Positions 11,501 through 22,759 of a stretch of DNA of 64,000 nt are shown one piece after another. The DNA lies in NCBI GenBank assembly GCA_029891345.1, contig CM057002.1:63478777-63542776 (forward strand). Direction: 5' to 3'. The translations under genes and the position numbers were made by a program. Source of the DNA: Dryococelus australis (Eukaryota > Arthropoda > Insecta > Phasmatodea > Phasmatidae). Numbering within the stretch: the stretch's first letter is position 1; the number at the start of each line of letters is the position of its first letter. Under the pieces are notes generated by a model that ran no database searches, was not told the origin of the DNA, and saw only the letters and a program-made list of their open reading frames with translations.

Positions 11501-13235
11501 CTTAATTTTACGAATTCTTCTGGTTATGAGTCTCGGGTAAGTCACTCGTGTATTTTAATTGTTTTCCTACTGTTTCACACGTTTCTGGTTTCATCCATAA
11601 TGACAATGCTGTCAGTGTAGAGGAAAGCAGTCTCATTGGTAATCAGTAGGGGCAAGATTCTGTGGTGTTGTTTTAAGGCAAATTTCGTTTTTAAAAATAC
11701 CTGATTTCGATGTTAGCGGTTTTATTATGAAATTCTTAGAAATTGAAACGTAATAACTGAAATTGTGCATAATTTGAGCCAAAATTCTACTGTGTTATTT
11801 TAATGTAAATTTTTTTATTAATTCAAATTTTATAACATTTATGAACTGCTTAAGCAAGAGAAAAAAATTTATTTGAGTAAAGGAAACTCAGAGTAATACC
11901 ATATGTTAAAAAAATAACTTTTTAAAGGTTTCGTTTCTTCGTAACTTCTATGTTGAGGTTCCTAAATAGTGTGGATTGTTTGTTACAGTCTTAAACGAAT
12001 GGCTTAGATATTTTTATAGAGAAAAAAACATTCAATACAGGAAGTAAAATTATTTTTATATCTGCTCTTACAATTATGCTATTCTCATTGAATAATAATT
12101 TCTCATCCACATGGTATTAGATATATACTGCTGTTATTCACTCAGCCTGAATGACAACAGCATAAAATTAATTTATTTCTTCCCATCATCTGAAAACTTA
12201 AATTATTCTTATCGTCACACAGTTTATACATTTTTTTTTGGATACATATTGATAATCGTGGTTTCACAGATGAAAAAATATATTTGGACAAAATTTCATT
12301 TACTTTGTGTTTTAACTGAAATTTCGGCGTTAGGCGGTGTATAACTTTCACTTCGGTTTTTGGCGGTGTATTAACTTGCATTTCGGTGTTGTTTTGGTTT
12401 TTGCCGTTATTCACTCTATAATATTGGCTCTAATTTTCAGTAACTTCTTGTTGCAATTCACGTCATTTTGGTGAACGGGTGGAAATAGCTTTGTCGGCTG
12501 CAAAACCGCACAGCCGCAGGCCATATCTGAAGAGCGTTTCGGATTAAATAATCGATTATTGGTTGGAGTGTGTCATACGACGGAATGAGTGTAGGAGGAG
12601 GATTCGTCTGGTGGTAATATCATTTGAGTGATAGGGAAGCAAAAACAGCAACAAAGTCAATGTGTTGACTTTACCCTCAAATATCCCGTATCATGATTCG
12701 TTCCCAAACGAACAGCAGTGAGTTGACACAGCCTCTTGTACGCATCCCATTGGTAACACAGACCTCTATGCCCAATATTCACAATTTCCGCTTAGTTCAC
12801 TTTCAGAACATTGAGCGGCGCTTGTTACGCATCGAATTAAACAATTCGCTGCGTATAGTCGTGATGAGTGGTGTGCGCTGCATATAGCTAATTAAACGTG
12901 GGAAGTCTTAACAACATTATAAGTTGTCTGCTTGAAACTACCAAGTAATGGCCTACAAGCAAACTGGGAGTATATACATGTTGTGTTTATCACTGAGTCA
13001 TCAGGATTTACTATAGCCTCCTACTTATACAGACTAATGCATTTCCGCTTGCTTAATTACATGTTTAGGTAGTACACAGATTTTGTTTTTGTACCTAATG
13101 TACTTAGATTATCATTTTTGTTAAAAATATTAAACACTTATTATACTAGACTCTTTTAAAATTTCGTGAAGTTAAAAACTTCAGTTATATTGTACGTCAT
13201 AATCATAATTAAGCACTCAACTTTATAATATATAC
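11501..13235. other. Non-coding stretch
   Basis: No gene recognised. A small two-copy repeat with TTCGGCGTTAGGCGGTGTATAA and a variant lies at 12,320-12,390. ORFs at 12,111-12,414 and 12,693-12,887 show no known motif. Confidence 0.4.
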
Positions 13236-13888
13236 ATGATGGTCCACCTAACGTTGACGCTCACAAAATTTCCGTAAACGATTCCAGAACACGAAATGCG
13301 GGTGAAATGACGTATTAGGGCAACTAATTTGCATCAAAGTGACTATTTGTACCAAGAGTATGGACAGAAATAATTAAACCACATATGATTTTCCCCTGGA
13401 AACATACTTTTTTTTTTCAACGGCATCTGAAAGTACGTGCAAAGAAGAATTCATTGATATAGCATATGAAATGGAAAGGGACGTAGAAATGCCAAGAAAT
13501 AATGTGCAAATATGATTACGTTACGTGGGCCGGTATCATGAGGCAGTGAGCCTGCACGCACAGTTGTAAGTAAGCAAGTAACACGCGCCATGAATCATCC
13601 TGGTAGGACAGCTTCCTTCCTTATAGCAGCGTACCGCTTACCTTAATGGGACAAGGGGCTTTGAATGAGATATTGCACAAAGGAGAGTACCGAAGTGGAG
13701 GGAAGGATGGCAATGTGAGTGCAAGTCTGATATCAATACCTTACATTTTATTCAGTTATTAACGCAATTCAGAAGATTTGTTTCCTAGTCATTAACTGTG
13801 AGTGCGTACAGATGCACAACAAAAATATAACATGCCAACATAAGAAGAAATGCAATCGCATCCACATGCATGGTACAAAATAGCACAT
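13236..13888. other. Probable 3' untranslated flank of the mariner-like element
   Basis: No ORF. The phrase ATGATGGTCCACCTAACGTT at about 13,236 resembles termini of this transposon family, but I could not find its inverted partner beyond 14,972, so the element boundary is not established. Confidence 0.3.
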
Positions 13889-14972
13889 TTATGGTTGAAA
13901 CCCTTCATATAAGGTCTTATCACGGCATGTGCTCGATGTGTTTACCATCAACAGCAATACACATCTGTAAACGCACGGGCAGCGAGCGACGAGCGGTCTG
14001 AAGTGTTTCTGGTGTAATGCCTCTGCAACCTGCCACAATGCGTTCCTCCGTGTCTTCTGGCGTCGTAGGAACCATGTTGTACACGCTATCATTCAGTGTT
14101 CCCCACAGGAAAATATCAAGAGGTGTGAGGTCGGGGGAGCAAGCTGGCCATTTTACAATACCACCACACTCTAGCCACCGGTTTAGAGACGTTTCATTTA
14201 GCACTTGCCTCGCCACTAAAGCAAAGTGCGCGGGACAGCCATTCTAGTGATACCACATATCACAACGCATGTCAAGCGGAATGTCTTCCAGAAGTCCTGG
14301 TAAGGTCTCTCTGAGTAAACGGGCGTGCGTACAGCCGGTCATTGTTCACTGAATGAAGTATGGTTCCATGACATAGTCTCCAACGATTCCACACCACACG
14401 TTCACTTTCCACTGTCGTTGGTGCTCCACGTGCTGGACGCAACGTTGATTCTCCGTCGCCCGGTACTGCTTATTTCGTACATCAACGCACCCATGGTTTG
14501 CGAAGGTCGCTTCATCAGTAAATCGTATGTTCTTCAGAAAATTGCTATACATCCCTTGCGGGCATCAGAACAAACCTACAAAACTGAGTACGCAGCTGTA
14601 AATCACTTCCATGTAATGCCTGATGAAGAGCCACGTAATATGGATGGAATTTCTGATAGCGCATTATCCGTAACACACTTGTTTTTCTTATTCCTACGAA
14701 CTTGGAACGTTCTCCGGTACTCATGTGGGAGTTTGCGTCGACATGTGCCAACACACAGTGGTGATACGTCTCGCCCGTAGCAGTCTTTAGTCACGCTCGT
14801 GTTGTGGAATTCCTGTCACCTCGTGGCGAAAGACGTGTCCAAATTCTTCGAATCGTTTGCCGTGAGATGGGCGTCCGATGATTATACCTTTCACCATACA
14901 TTTGGAGAGCTTGCTAGGGATTTCTGTAACACTCGCCGTAGATAAGTAGAGCATCCAGAGTTTTCCCATTCG
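13889..14972 (-). pseudogene. Tc1/mariner-like transposase (DUF4817-associated insect family), frameshifted
   Basis: A nearly full-length but broken cut-and-paste transposase, read right to left. The N-terminal HTH region (14,787-14,969) has pieces such as RFEEFGHVF. The middle (14,545-14,754) has RKTSVLRIMRYQKFHPYYV and LRTQFC. The first catalytic aspartate lies in RFTDEATFANHGCVDVRN (within 14,346-14,552), followed by NVWCGIVGDYV. The C-terminal part (13,920-14,216) has WPACSPDLTPLDIFLWG with the last catalytic acid, and LPVRLQMCIAVDGKHIEH. At least three frameshifts separate the blocks. The same family occurs at 20,300-21,480 and 61,920-62,190. The 151-codon plus-strand ORF at 14,325-14,780 is its antisense shadow. 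Confidence 0.85.
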
Positions 14973-15064
14973 TGGACTTCATTGCGTACGTACAGCCACA
15001 CACTACAATACCCACAACATATTGCGGGGACTGGTGCTGCGCTGCTATTACTCACACTTCAAGA

Positions 15065-15214
15065 ATGTCATTGCAGTGTGATTTCTGCCAGAGACAGTTT
15101 ACACGGATATATATTTTGAAGATACATTCAAAGATTTGTAGCACTGGTTCTCTGCAACTACAATCATCACCGCAATCAGCACCACAATCAGCACCGCAAT
15201 CAGCACCACGATGA
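15065..15214 (+). CDS. Small single-zinc-finger ORF upstream of Polinton-type ATPase
   Basis: From ATG at 15,065 the frame encodes a short protein with one classical-like finger: CDFCQRQF followed by HSKIC, giving C-x2-C-x12-H-x3-C (a C2HC variant). After the finger the frame runs into a Gln/Ser/Ala/Pro repeat made by the minisatellite and stops at 15,214. Small zinc-finger ORFs next to the packaging ATPase are known in Polinton/adintovirus-like elements, so the position supports the call. The upstream in-frame codons from 14,972 probably belong to other sequence. It may be a remnant rather than a functional gene. Confidence 0.5.
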   Translation: MSLQCDFCQRQFTRIYILKIHSKICSTGSLQLQSSPQSAPQSAPQSAPR

Positions 15215-15385
15215 GAACCATAATTAGCACCGCAATCAGCACAACAATCAGCACCACATGCACCACAATGAGCACCGCAATTGGCACCGCAATCAGCACC
15301 GCGGTAATCGGCACCACAAACGGCACTGCAATTAGCACCGCAATCAAAATCAGCACCGCAATCAAAATCAGCACCGCACACACTT
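15165..15385 (+). repeat. Minisatellite of ~9-12 bp units (CAATCAGCACCG)
   Basis: About 18 imperfect copies of CAATCAGCACCG/CAATCAGCACCA. The triplet-like phase leaves several frames open on both strands (109- and 94-codon antisense ORFs), which I treat as artefacts. The array separates the zinc-finger ORF from the ATPase ORF. Confidence 0.9.
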
Positions 15386-15395
15386 CAAGGAAATA

Positions 15396-16150
15396 GTGGT
15401 AACATATGTATTATCATGCAAGATGTTACTTTACCCTGTACACATTCATGCTGAGGATGAAGCTATCTCCCACGAATCGCGACATGGAAGCCTATTTCCG
15501 AATGCAGTGAGGTGCATCATCGCGGGGCCATCGGGTTGCTGCAAGACGTGCGTCCTACGGAGCCTGCTGGAAGAACCGAATGGCCTTCGGTTCGAGAACA
15601 TGTACGTTTATTCGAATTCACTCCAGCAACCGAAATATCAGCGACTGCCACTATTACTGCAGGCCGTGGAAGGCATGGGGTATTTTCCGTGCAGTGATAA
15701 CGAAGCCATCGTACCTCCGAACGAAGCACAGCGAAACTCGATATTTGTCTTCGCCGACATTGCCTGCGAGAAACAAACTTGTATCCCAGAATACTTTAGC
15801 ACGGATCGACACGCGAAAGTGGACTGTGTGTAACTCGGTCAGCCTTAGTCGCGCATACCCAAACAAATGCTTCGCGACAACACAAACAATGTTGGTGCTG
15901 TTTCGCATGGACGATACGAATTGATGCCACGTTGACGATGGTCATGTTAATACGGACATGACTATCAGATTTCAAATATATGTGCGCCTTGAGCTGGAAA
16001 GAGACATATGGGCTTTTGACGATACGTAGATCCCAACAAACTTGTAGACAGACGTAAATATTTGCTTGATAGGCAACAACATGGGGATTACTCTACCATG
16101 AAAGAGGTGGTTTCAATTATAAGAGCACTTAAGGATCGGGGTTATATCAG
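15396..16150 (+). pseudogene. Polinton/adintovirus-type DNA-packaging ATPase (A32/FtsK-HerA-like), decayed
   Basis: In Polintons and related viruses this ATPase drives genome packaging into capsids. The first 145 codons (15,396-15,833) are open. Walker A is IAGPSGCCKT, with Cys where Gly is usual. Walker B is IFVFADIACEKQ, followed by EYFSTDRHAKVDC, typical of this family. A stop ends the frame at 15,833, but LGQ and SRIPKQMLRDNTN continue in the same frame across a second stop. Later pieces (RMDDTN and HVNTDM, to about 15,960) are shifted, and weak similarity fades by about 16,150. It follows the small zinc-finger ORF on the same strand. No capsid or polymerase gene is adjacent, so this is a fragment of a larger element. 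Confidence 0.8.
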
Positions 16151-16399
16151 ATGATGTGATGAAGTGCTTTCTTCTGAAAATGTATTTACAAAATAGCAAT
16201 AATAAATTATTATTATAAAATTATTTGTTTTTCTTAATTTTTGTGTGTTGTATCCTCCTTTTGGTCTAAGTTTTTAATAAAAGCAATATGAATTAAAAAT
16301 ATTTAATATAGTAGGCATGTAGTCAGTCATGCATCATGCATGTAGCTATAGCATTTATTCGAAAAAAAAAGTATTTTTTAAAAACATAGAATGGAAAAT

Positions 16400-16695
16400 T
16401 GTAATGGCCGTCACCTACCAAGGTGGCGGTCGTCTATCAAGATGATGGCCTCCAGTAATGCATAGACAAATGAAAAACAAATATGGCGTCCTCCAGTAAC
16501 ATAAACAAAGATGGCTGCCTCCATTAGCATGTAAACAAATGAACGAAAAGCAAATATGACACCCTCCAGTAACATATAAACAAATATGTCTGCCACCAGT
16601 AGCATGTAAACAAATGACGAACGAAAAACAAATATGGTGGCCTTCAGTAACATATAAAAAAAGATGGCTGCCACCTGTATAATATAAAAAATGAA
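16400..16695 (+). repeat. Minisatellite, ~35-40 bp unit
   Basis: Seven or eight imperfect copies of a unit containing CAAATATGGCGGCCTCCAG, then TAACATATAAACAAA. It is a tandem array with no spacers, so it is not CRISPR-like. The reverse strand gives long spurious ORFs rich in His, Ile and Phe. Confidence 0.85.
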
Positions 16696-16699
16696 CCAA

Positions 16700-19600
16700 A
16701 AAAAGTCAAGATGGCATAATGAGTATATGTGAGGGGAGTGGAGGCGAGGGAATAAGACGTCTGCTAGGAGTCGAACAGATGTGAGTAATGTGTGGTGTGG
16801 GGGGAGACTTCAGGAAATGTAAGGTTTATAAGTAAATTATTGATTAATTTTAAAGGGAAATTTTTTTCGGCAAAAAAGGATATTCATTGGAAAAAAGGGA
16901 AAAATAGCGACTGGAGTTAAAGACTTTTTAATTAAGAAATTTTTAAAATAATAATTTATAAAAAAATATTTTTTAACATTTTTTAAAATTCTTTATAATT
17001 CTTTTAATGGATATAATACATTTTCTGTATATCTGTAAATCATTTTTAATTTTTTTAAACAAATCTTATTAAATTTTTTGGTATTAAATTTTAGATTTTT
17101 AAAGAAATTTTGCATTTTCAAGGTCAGAGGTCAAATGTCAATGTCAATGGTCAGAGGTACTGATCTCTGTTACCTGACTCGGAGTCACTGATACCTGTGA
17201 CTGGAGTCGTTGATCCCTGTAGGCATTTCTGGAAGAACAAAAATGGGTGAGTTCTGAGGATCCTTTCAGTAATTATTTTAATAATTTTTTAAATAATTTT
17301 TTTAATTATTACAAATAACTTTTTATAATAAATTATTTGGATTTTTTTAGGATTTATTTAAATTTTTTGGAATTTTTTGGAATTTTTTAAAGGTTTTTTA
17401 GTGTTTTTTGAGGTCAAAAGTCCTCGGGGTGAAGGTTTAGGTCAGAGGCCACACGGGTCAGGGGTAAAAGGTCAATAGCATCCAATATGGCTGTCGGTTC
17501 ACGTAACAAGATGGCGGCTCCCCCGAATCCGGATCCGATGCCTGGTGCCCTTGTGCCAAACCGGCATATTCCTACTGCTGAGTTCGTTTCGCCGCTTCTC
17601 ATAACTCTCACTGAGTATATCTATTGACTAGGAGAAGCTACGACGCTCGTTTAGGTTTCAATAGACAAATCTGGTCAAGATCAATCGATTGCGTGTATAA
17701 AAATAAAAGTGTAGCGTTGTTATAGTAAAATTGTAAAAGTTTAATGTAAAAAAAATTTGGAAAAGTTAACACAATATCGGCCTATACTCGTCAAAAAGTC
17801 AAGTAGAAATACAGAAATCGTATACGGTTGGATAGAGCATCTCAAAAAGCAATCCAGTGATACTCATAAACCCCCATATGATGGAGTGAAGCTGTGCCGG
17901 GAATGTAACAAACATCGAGGCGTCCGAGCACGTCAACGTAGACGTATTCATGGAAAACAAACAGCCGTGTCGCCAACAAAGCCACACCCCATTTTTACCT
18001 TTTTCATGTCAACGAACATGTGAGCTTTTGCTGAAGACTTTTCTACAGTAGCAACACTGTTGTCCGTGTAGTTTTCCAGCAGTGAGAGAAGGAAGATCCA
18101 TAGAGCTAAGCTCTACAGAAAACTTCGTACAATCATTGGCTTGCATCATTTTCATGAATAAAACTCACGTCCTTTCCACATTAGCAACGTGTGTATGTAC
18201 TTGGCCTAGCTATTTCTCTATGTTTATATATATACACACTTACTAACATATTTCATGAGTGATATTTAAGCATTTTTATGCATCCATTCAATAAGACATT
18301 TTATCTAGTTCCTTGATCACATTACCATGCCTTCAATAGTTCAATAGTTTCTTCCATACAAGTACCTCGCCCAGCATGAACTCATGTTCACACTAAAAGC
18401 AGACAACTACTACTGACCCCTCACAAGAGTGACGTTTCATTCACTCGATCTGCAATCCCTATGCACGAGAATTGTTTATACCACATGAGAGGCCATGGCC
18501 ACGATCAGCAGCGTCCAACAAGGGTGTTGAAGTCTGAGATCTAATATGTTGCTAAACTTTTATTAGTTTCTTTCGATTTTTTACAATTTTTCTCTATTTT
18601 TTGTTTTTAAAGTTATTGAGGTCAATGTCAATGTCACCAGCATTCAACATGGGTGTCTGAGTAATGGTGTAATATTTTCCTGAACTTTTATTAGTTTCTT
18701 TTGATTTTTCCATTAAATAAATTTTTTCAAAGTCATTGTGATTAAGGTGAAGGTCACCAGCATCCAAAATGGTGGTCGGAGTCGTCTATGTAATATGTTC
18801 GTCGATTTTTAGAACCGATATTTTCAATTTTTTGCGATTATTCTCGAATTATTATAGTTGGAGATAGCGACAGTGAAAGAATGGGGGTGACTGGTTAGGG
18901 TATTGGGGTGAGTGTGGAGTAAACATTATGCTCAACGTCTTTTAGAAAAAAAAATTTCAGTTTCAGATTTTTCAAGATTTTTTATCACTGGGAAGTGTGG
19001 TGTTGAGGCAGGGGGGTTGGTTAAGTTGGTGGGGTGAGAGTGATATTAATGCTGTACGTTCCCCGAGGTTCTAGAAATTTTTTTAACGGTTTTAGCCATT
19101 TTTATATAAATGGCCTGGGGTGGGGGTTGGGTGGAGGTTTGGTGATGGTGGGGGGATGTACGAGGAGTAGGGCAGGGTAATATTATATGTTCATAGATAT
19201 TTAATTTTTTTTTGTATTTTACGCATTTAAATAATAATTGCTAGGGGTTGAAAGCGGCGATTGGGTAAATCGAGTGGAAGAGGGGTGTAGTACAGGGGAG
19301 AGGTGGTGGTGGTAGAAGGAGGGTGTCGAAGTGGTAGGTGAAGCATGAAAGGTCGGAGAGGGTGCCATGTCCGCCGATACTTCCTGGTCCGCTGGACCTG
19401 GCTCGAGTCTCGAATATTCCTCTACTTCTCTGAGGATTAAGTGACTTATTCCACTGCGAGTCTCTAATCCTCTTGCTTGTCCGAGGACCTTTCGGCTCTT
19501 GCTTTGAGGAGCTTCCGATCCGCTTTCCAAATTTTTACATTTTTTTGGAAATTTTTCGGTGAGAAAAGTGATTTTTTGGTAAAATAATGTATTTCGGAAG

Positions 19601-19760
19601 TGATTTTTGTGGTGAAATAGGCCATTTACCCATAACAGGGTCGTTCCAGGCTGCTGGGAGATGCGACCTGTCTCTTTGACGAGTATTCGAAAAATCCAAC
19701 TCCTAGAATTCTCCGCCCGCCGACCTACTTTATATCCACTGTGAGGTTTCAAATTAGATG
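16700..19760. other. Repetitive non-coding DNA rich in GGTCA half-sites, downstream of the ATPase remnant
   Basis: AT-rich blocks full of TTTTTAAA runs alternate with phrases such as AGGTCAAAGGTCAATG and CATCCAATATGGCTG (near 17,120-17,160, 17,400-17,500, 18,610-18,660, 18,740-18,790). Comparable sequence lies at 34,100-34,640 after the integrase remnant. TCAAGGTCA occurs at 17,118-17,126. The 177-codon minus ORF at 19,219-19,752 has no recognisable domain and is Pro/Ser/Thr/His-rich at its C-terminus. I consider the block non-coding interior of a decayed large transposon. Confidence 0.5.
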
Positions 19761-20299
19761 GACAGTGATGGGCAGGTAGAAGTTACTGATGTTTTAATCG
19801 CTTAACTTTCGAATGAACGAAGTAACGTTTGTACAGACTGTACCAGTTTTGATGGCGCGACTTCACTGCTGAAAAAACGATGTTTTACTAAAACAAAAGT
19901 TACTTTCAAATTTAACTTCATAATGCTCGTACTTTTCGCCCATAACAGGTACACATTGTATTGTTTTTTTTGTACTCATTAATACTCACAGTAGTATATT
20001 AGTATAAAATTAACAGTTTCTTTACACTTCTTAAGTAATACGTTTGAAAAATCACCCCATGAGTGAAGTAATTGGTTTATTTCCTCAATATTTCATGTAT
20101 CACAAACGTTTTATATTAATGTTAACATTTAAGTATTTTATTTTTGGTGAATTTAATTTTTACTTACATTTTATTTATACATTATAATATTTAATTTAAA
20201 ATTAAAATGAATAAAACCAGAGAGGAAATAGAGGTGTGCGTATTGCCTAATCAGAAATAGTTATCTTTGCTGAATATGAGGCTGGTGAATATTCGAACG

Positions 20300-21480
20300 T
20301 AGAATTTTAATAGGGCTTCACACAAATCACAAGTTACCATGAATCGACTATACACATTCCTCTTAGCTTTGTTTTGATTTCCCTGCTTTTTATATCATTT
20401 GAGATAGCCTTAGCCTCAATAAGTTTGAATTGCCAAGAATCAGTTGTATTCCATCTCGCGTAAACGATGCTTCGTCGTTAAGGCCATTGGTGCATGAAAG
20501 CAGTAATTTTTGTCATATTTTGTTTGACAGCGGATTTTTTTTCTAAATTTCGGTTCCAGAATAAGTAAATAACGACTTTAAGCACCTTCTTACATTGTTA
20601 CAAATTCGCTATGTTCGTTATTATCGAAGCATTGATTGCAGATAAGAAAACCAAAATTCTTTCTTTCCTTCCATCAGTTATCCGAGAATAATAGCGCCAG
20701 TAAGCATATAACATGTAAGAAGGTGCTAAAAGTTGTTATTTACGTCTTGTCGAGCCAGAAATTTTGACAAACACTTTGTAAAATAAAGTTATGACAAAAA
20801 TGATATAAATTGACTGCTTTCATGCACCAATGGCCTTAAACTATATAAACAGTCCAAAACGAAGTTCCCTATAGCGCATGTTTGGAGGTGCCACTGACTA
20901 AACTCAACCCGAAGATGACAGTCTTTTTTTTTTTTTTTGGACTGCTTGCACCTCTTGCCGATAAAACGGATGCAGATGTAGGTCGTGCTACATCCTTCAA
21001 ACAGCCACGTTATCATCATGCAACCGCCATAAGACACGTAGTGAGCGTGTTGATGGATTGTCCTTGACATGTTCCAAAACCTCCTCCTTCTCAAATTCGG
21101 GTGTGCTTATCGTGTCCTCGTGTGCTGATGGTCAGTGTCGGGTCTGCGGACATAAAACGAACATTAGTAAATCGGTAATGTGCGGTAGAAAGTATGGTAA
21201 TAACTCACGGCCACGAGCACCCCAATTTGACAAACTTCCCCAAACCGATTGAACCGATTTTGCGCAAGCGGTACATCAATCGCAATTATAGTACGCATGG
21301 TTTGCACACGCGTTTCAGTATATCGCTCGCAGATCTTGATTTACATTGCATGCAGCAGCATCAGCCAAGGGCACGTCTGTTGATTAACGTCATGTACACT
21401 CTTCCATCGCTCTGCTCTCGACGGAAAACTTCCTCTCCGCATGTAGTCAAAGTGCAAAATTACAGACCTGGACTGGCAAC
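20300..21480 (-). pseudogene. Tc1/mariner-like transposase (DUF4817-associated family), split by a MITE
   Basis: Second member of the family seen at 13.9 kb. Reading right to left, pieces of the HTH region appear (PEFEKEEVLEHVKDNPSTRS near 21,060-21,120, then HLHPFYRQEVQAVQ near 20,950-21,000), followed by LRVEFSQWHLQTCAI near 20,870-20,915. The frame is then cut at a TTAA site by a foldback MITE (20,482-20,835). On the far side it resumes with NDEASFTRDGI (near 20,450-20,480), the first catalytic motif. Later parts are unrecognisable. Several stops and frameshifts show old decay. It was probably an active-type transposase before the MITE arrived. Confidence 0.7.
20482..20835. mobile_element. 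TTAA-flanked foldback MITE (piggyBac-type target site, 354 bp)
   Basis: Direct TTAA duplications flank the element (20,478-20,481 and 20,836-20,839). The termini are perfect inverted repeats starting GGCCATTGGTGCATGAAAGC, and similarity continues inward for over 100 bp on both arms (both arms contain GCACCTTCTTAC), so the whole element can fold back. TTAA duplication is the hallmark of piggyBac-like insertion. A truncated relative starts at 28,996. It carries no gene. Confidence 0.9.
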
Positions 21481-22524
21481 AGAATACGTACCGTAGCATA
21501 ATGTTACATTGTGTCGCTATAAACGAACGATGAAATACTACGTGGTGTAACAGCACTCATATTACACTCACAGACCATGGCTTGTTTAAAGGAGTTTGTA
21601 ATATAAATGGTTATGGTTATTTAAGAAAAAAAAAATTGTTAATATCGTCTCTTCTATTATCACTTTGTAGTTTGAGTACTGAATTTCGTTACATCGTACA
21701 TATGTATGTATATATAATACTTAAATAATCTTCACTTTACGTATGAAATTTAGATACTTCATATATGTAATTGAAACTACGTCTACAATTTGGGAATTGC
21801 TATAGATGAAGATATATATAGATATATAAGATATATAGATGTATATATATGTGTGCATATATAGTCAGTTTATTCTCCTGGATTATATTAACTACAATAC
21901 AAGAACTCATTTTCTATATTAGAAATTATTATTGTGTTATACAAATGGTATTATGCAAAAAGTTATGTGGTGAGAAGTAAATACATTTTTGGGTAAGTTA
22001 TATATAGAGATTCTAATAAAATTTTGTAAAGTGATTTAATGACTGCGAAGTAAAAACTTGTAATAAGAAATATTTCACTTTCATACATTCCTTTTCTCAA
22101 TCAAATAATTGTTGTTAATTTAAATTAGTGAAATTAAGCTAATGTCAATGATCGATGTTTAATACAACTTAGAGTTCTGGAAATCCTTACTTTTCTGGTC
22201 AATACAACCTCTACATACTGAAGATAAATCAAGAATTGTGAAACACCCTTACATAACCACCGTATGTTCTTGCAAAGAAAATAGAGCAACAGAAACGAAC
22301 GTGTGAAATGTATTTAAAACTTCAGCTCCTGTATCCATACGAATAGTTAAATACATCAAGAAAGTTAATTTTTCACTATTTAGTGAGCGTTCAGAGCTAG
22401 CCACTGCAGTTGCTAAGTTAGCGAACGTGAAGGACATGTCCGACAGCACAATGCAGCTGCCTTGTGACTGTCAGGTGGCATCGTAGTTGTTACAGCACTG
22501 TTTCGCTTACTTTTGCTGTGTATA
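21481..22524. other. Non-coding stretch
   Basis: AT-rich, with a TATA-rich tract near 21,810-21,860. No gene or known repeat recognised. Confidence 0.45.
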
Positions 22525-22759
22525 GGCTGTTCACGGTAAAGTGAGCACTTTTTAAAGCCCTCCCAACAGATTTTAACCACTAAAAAATATAATTTATTGC
22601 GATCTCAGGGATTAAATTTTGAAGGTGGTGAAATGTATACACTGTGTTTATTCGTCACATTGCAATGTTTATATTAAAAAGCAGCAGGAAGATAGGAAAA
22701 AGGATGAAGGGAAAAATTTCGAAGGGCCTTAAAACGTGCTCACTTTACCGTGAGGAGCC
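22525..22759 (-). mobile_element. Short MITE of the TTCACGGTAAAGTGAGCAC family (235 bp)
   Basis: The termini GGCTGTTCACGGTAAAGTGA (left) and, inverted, GGCTCCTCACGGTAAAGTGA (right) are clear. Length and interior match the copy at 4,115-4,349 in reverse orientation. Flanks TATA/TATA are compatible with a TA-type duplication. Confidence 0.9.

Noticed and set aside
14325-14780. 151-codon plus-strand ORF
   Set aside because: It is antisense to the mariner-like transposase, whose motifs read on the minus strand.
15052-15383. Antisense ORFs of 109 and 94 codons
   Set aside because: Low-complexity translations of the CAATCAGCACCG minisatellite.
16400-16695. Regularly spaced repeats resembling a CRISPR array
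   Set aside because: The units are contiguous and diverged with no unique spacers, in eukaryotic DNA; they form a minisatellite.
19219-19752. 177-codon minus ORF
   Set aside because: Compositionally biased, no motif recognised, and embedded in repetitive non-coding DNA.
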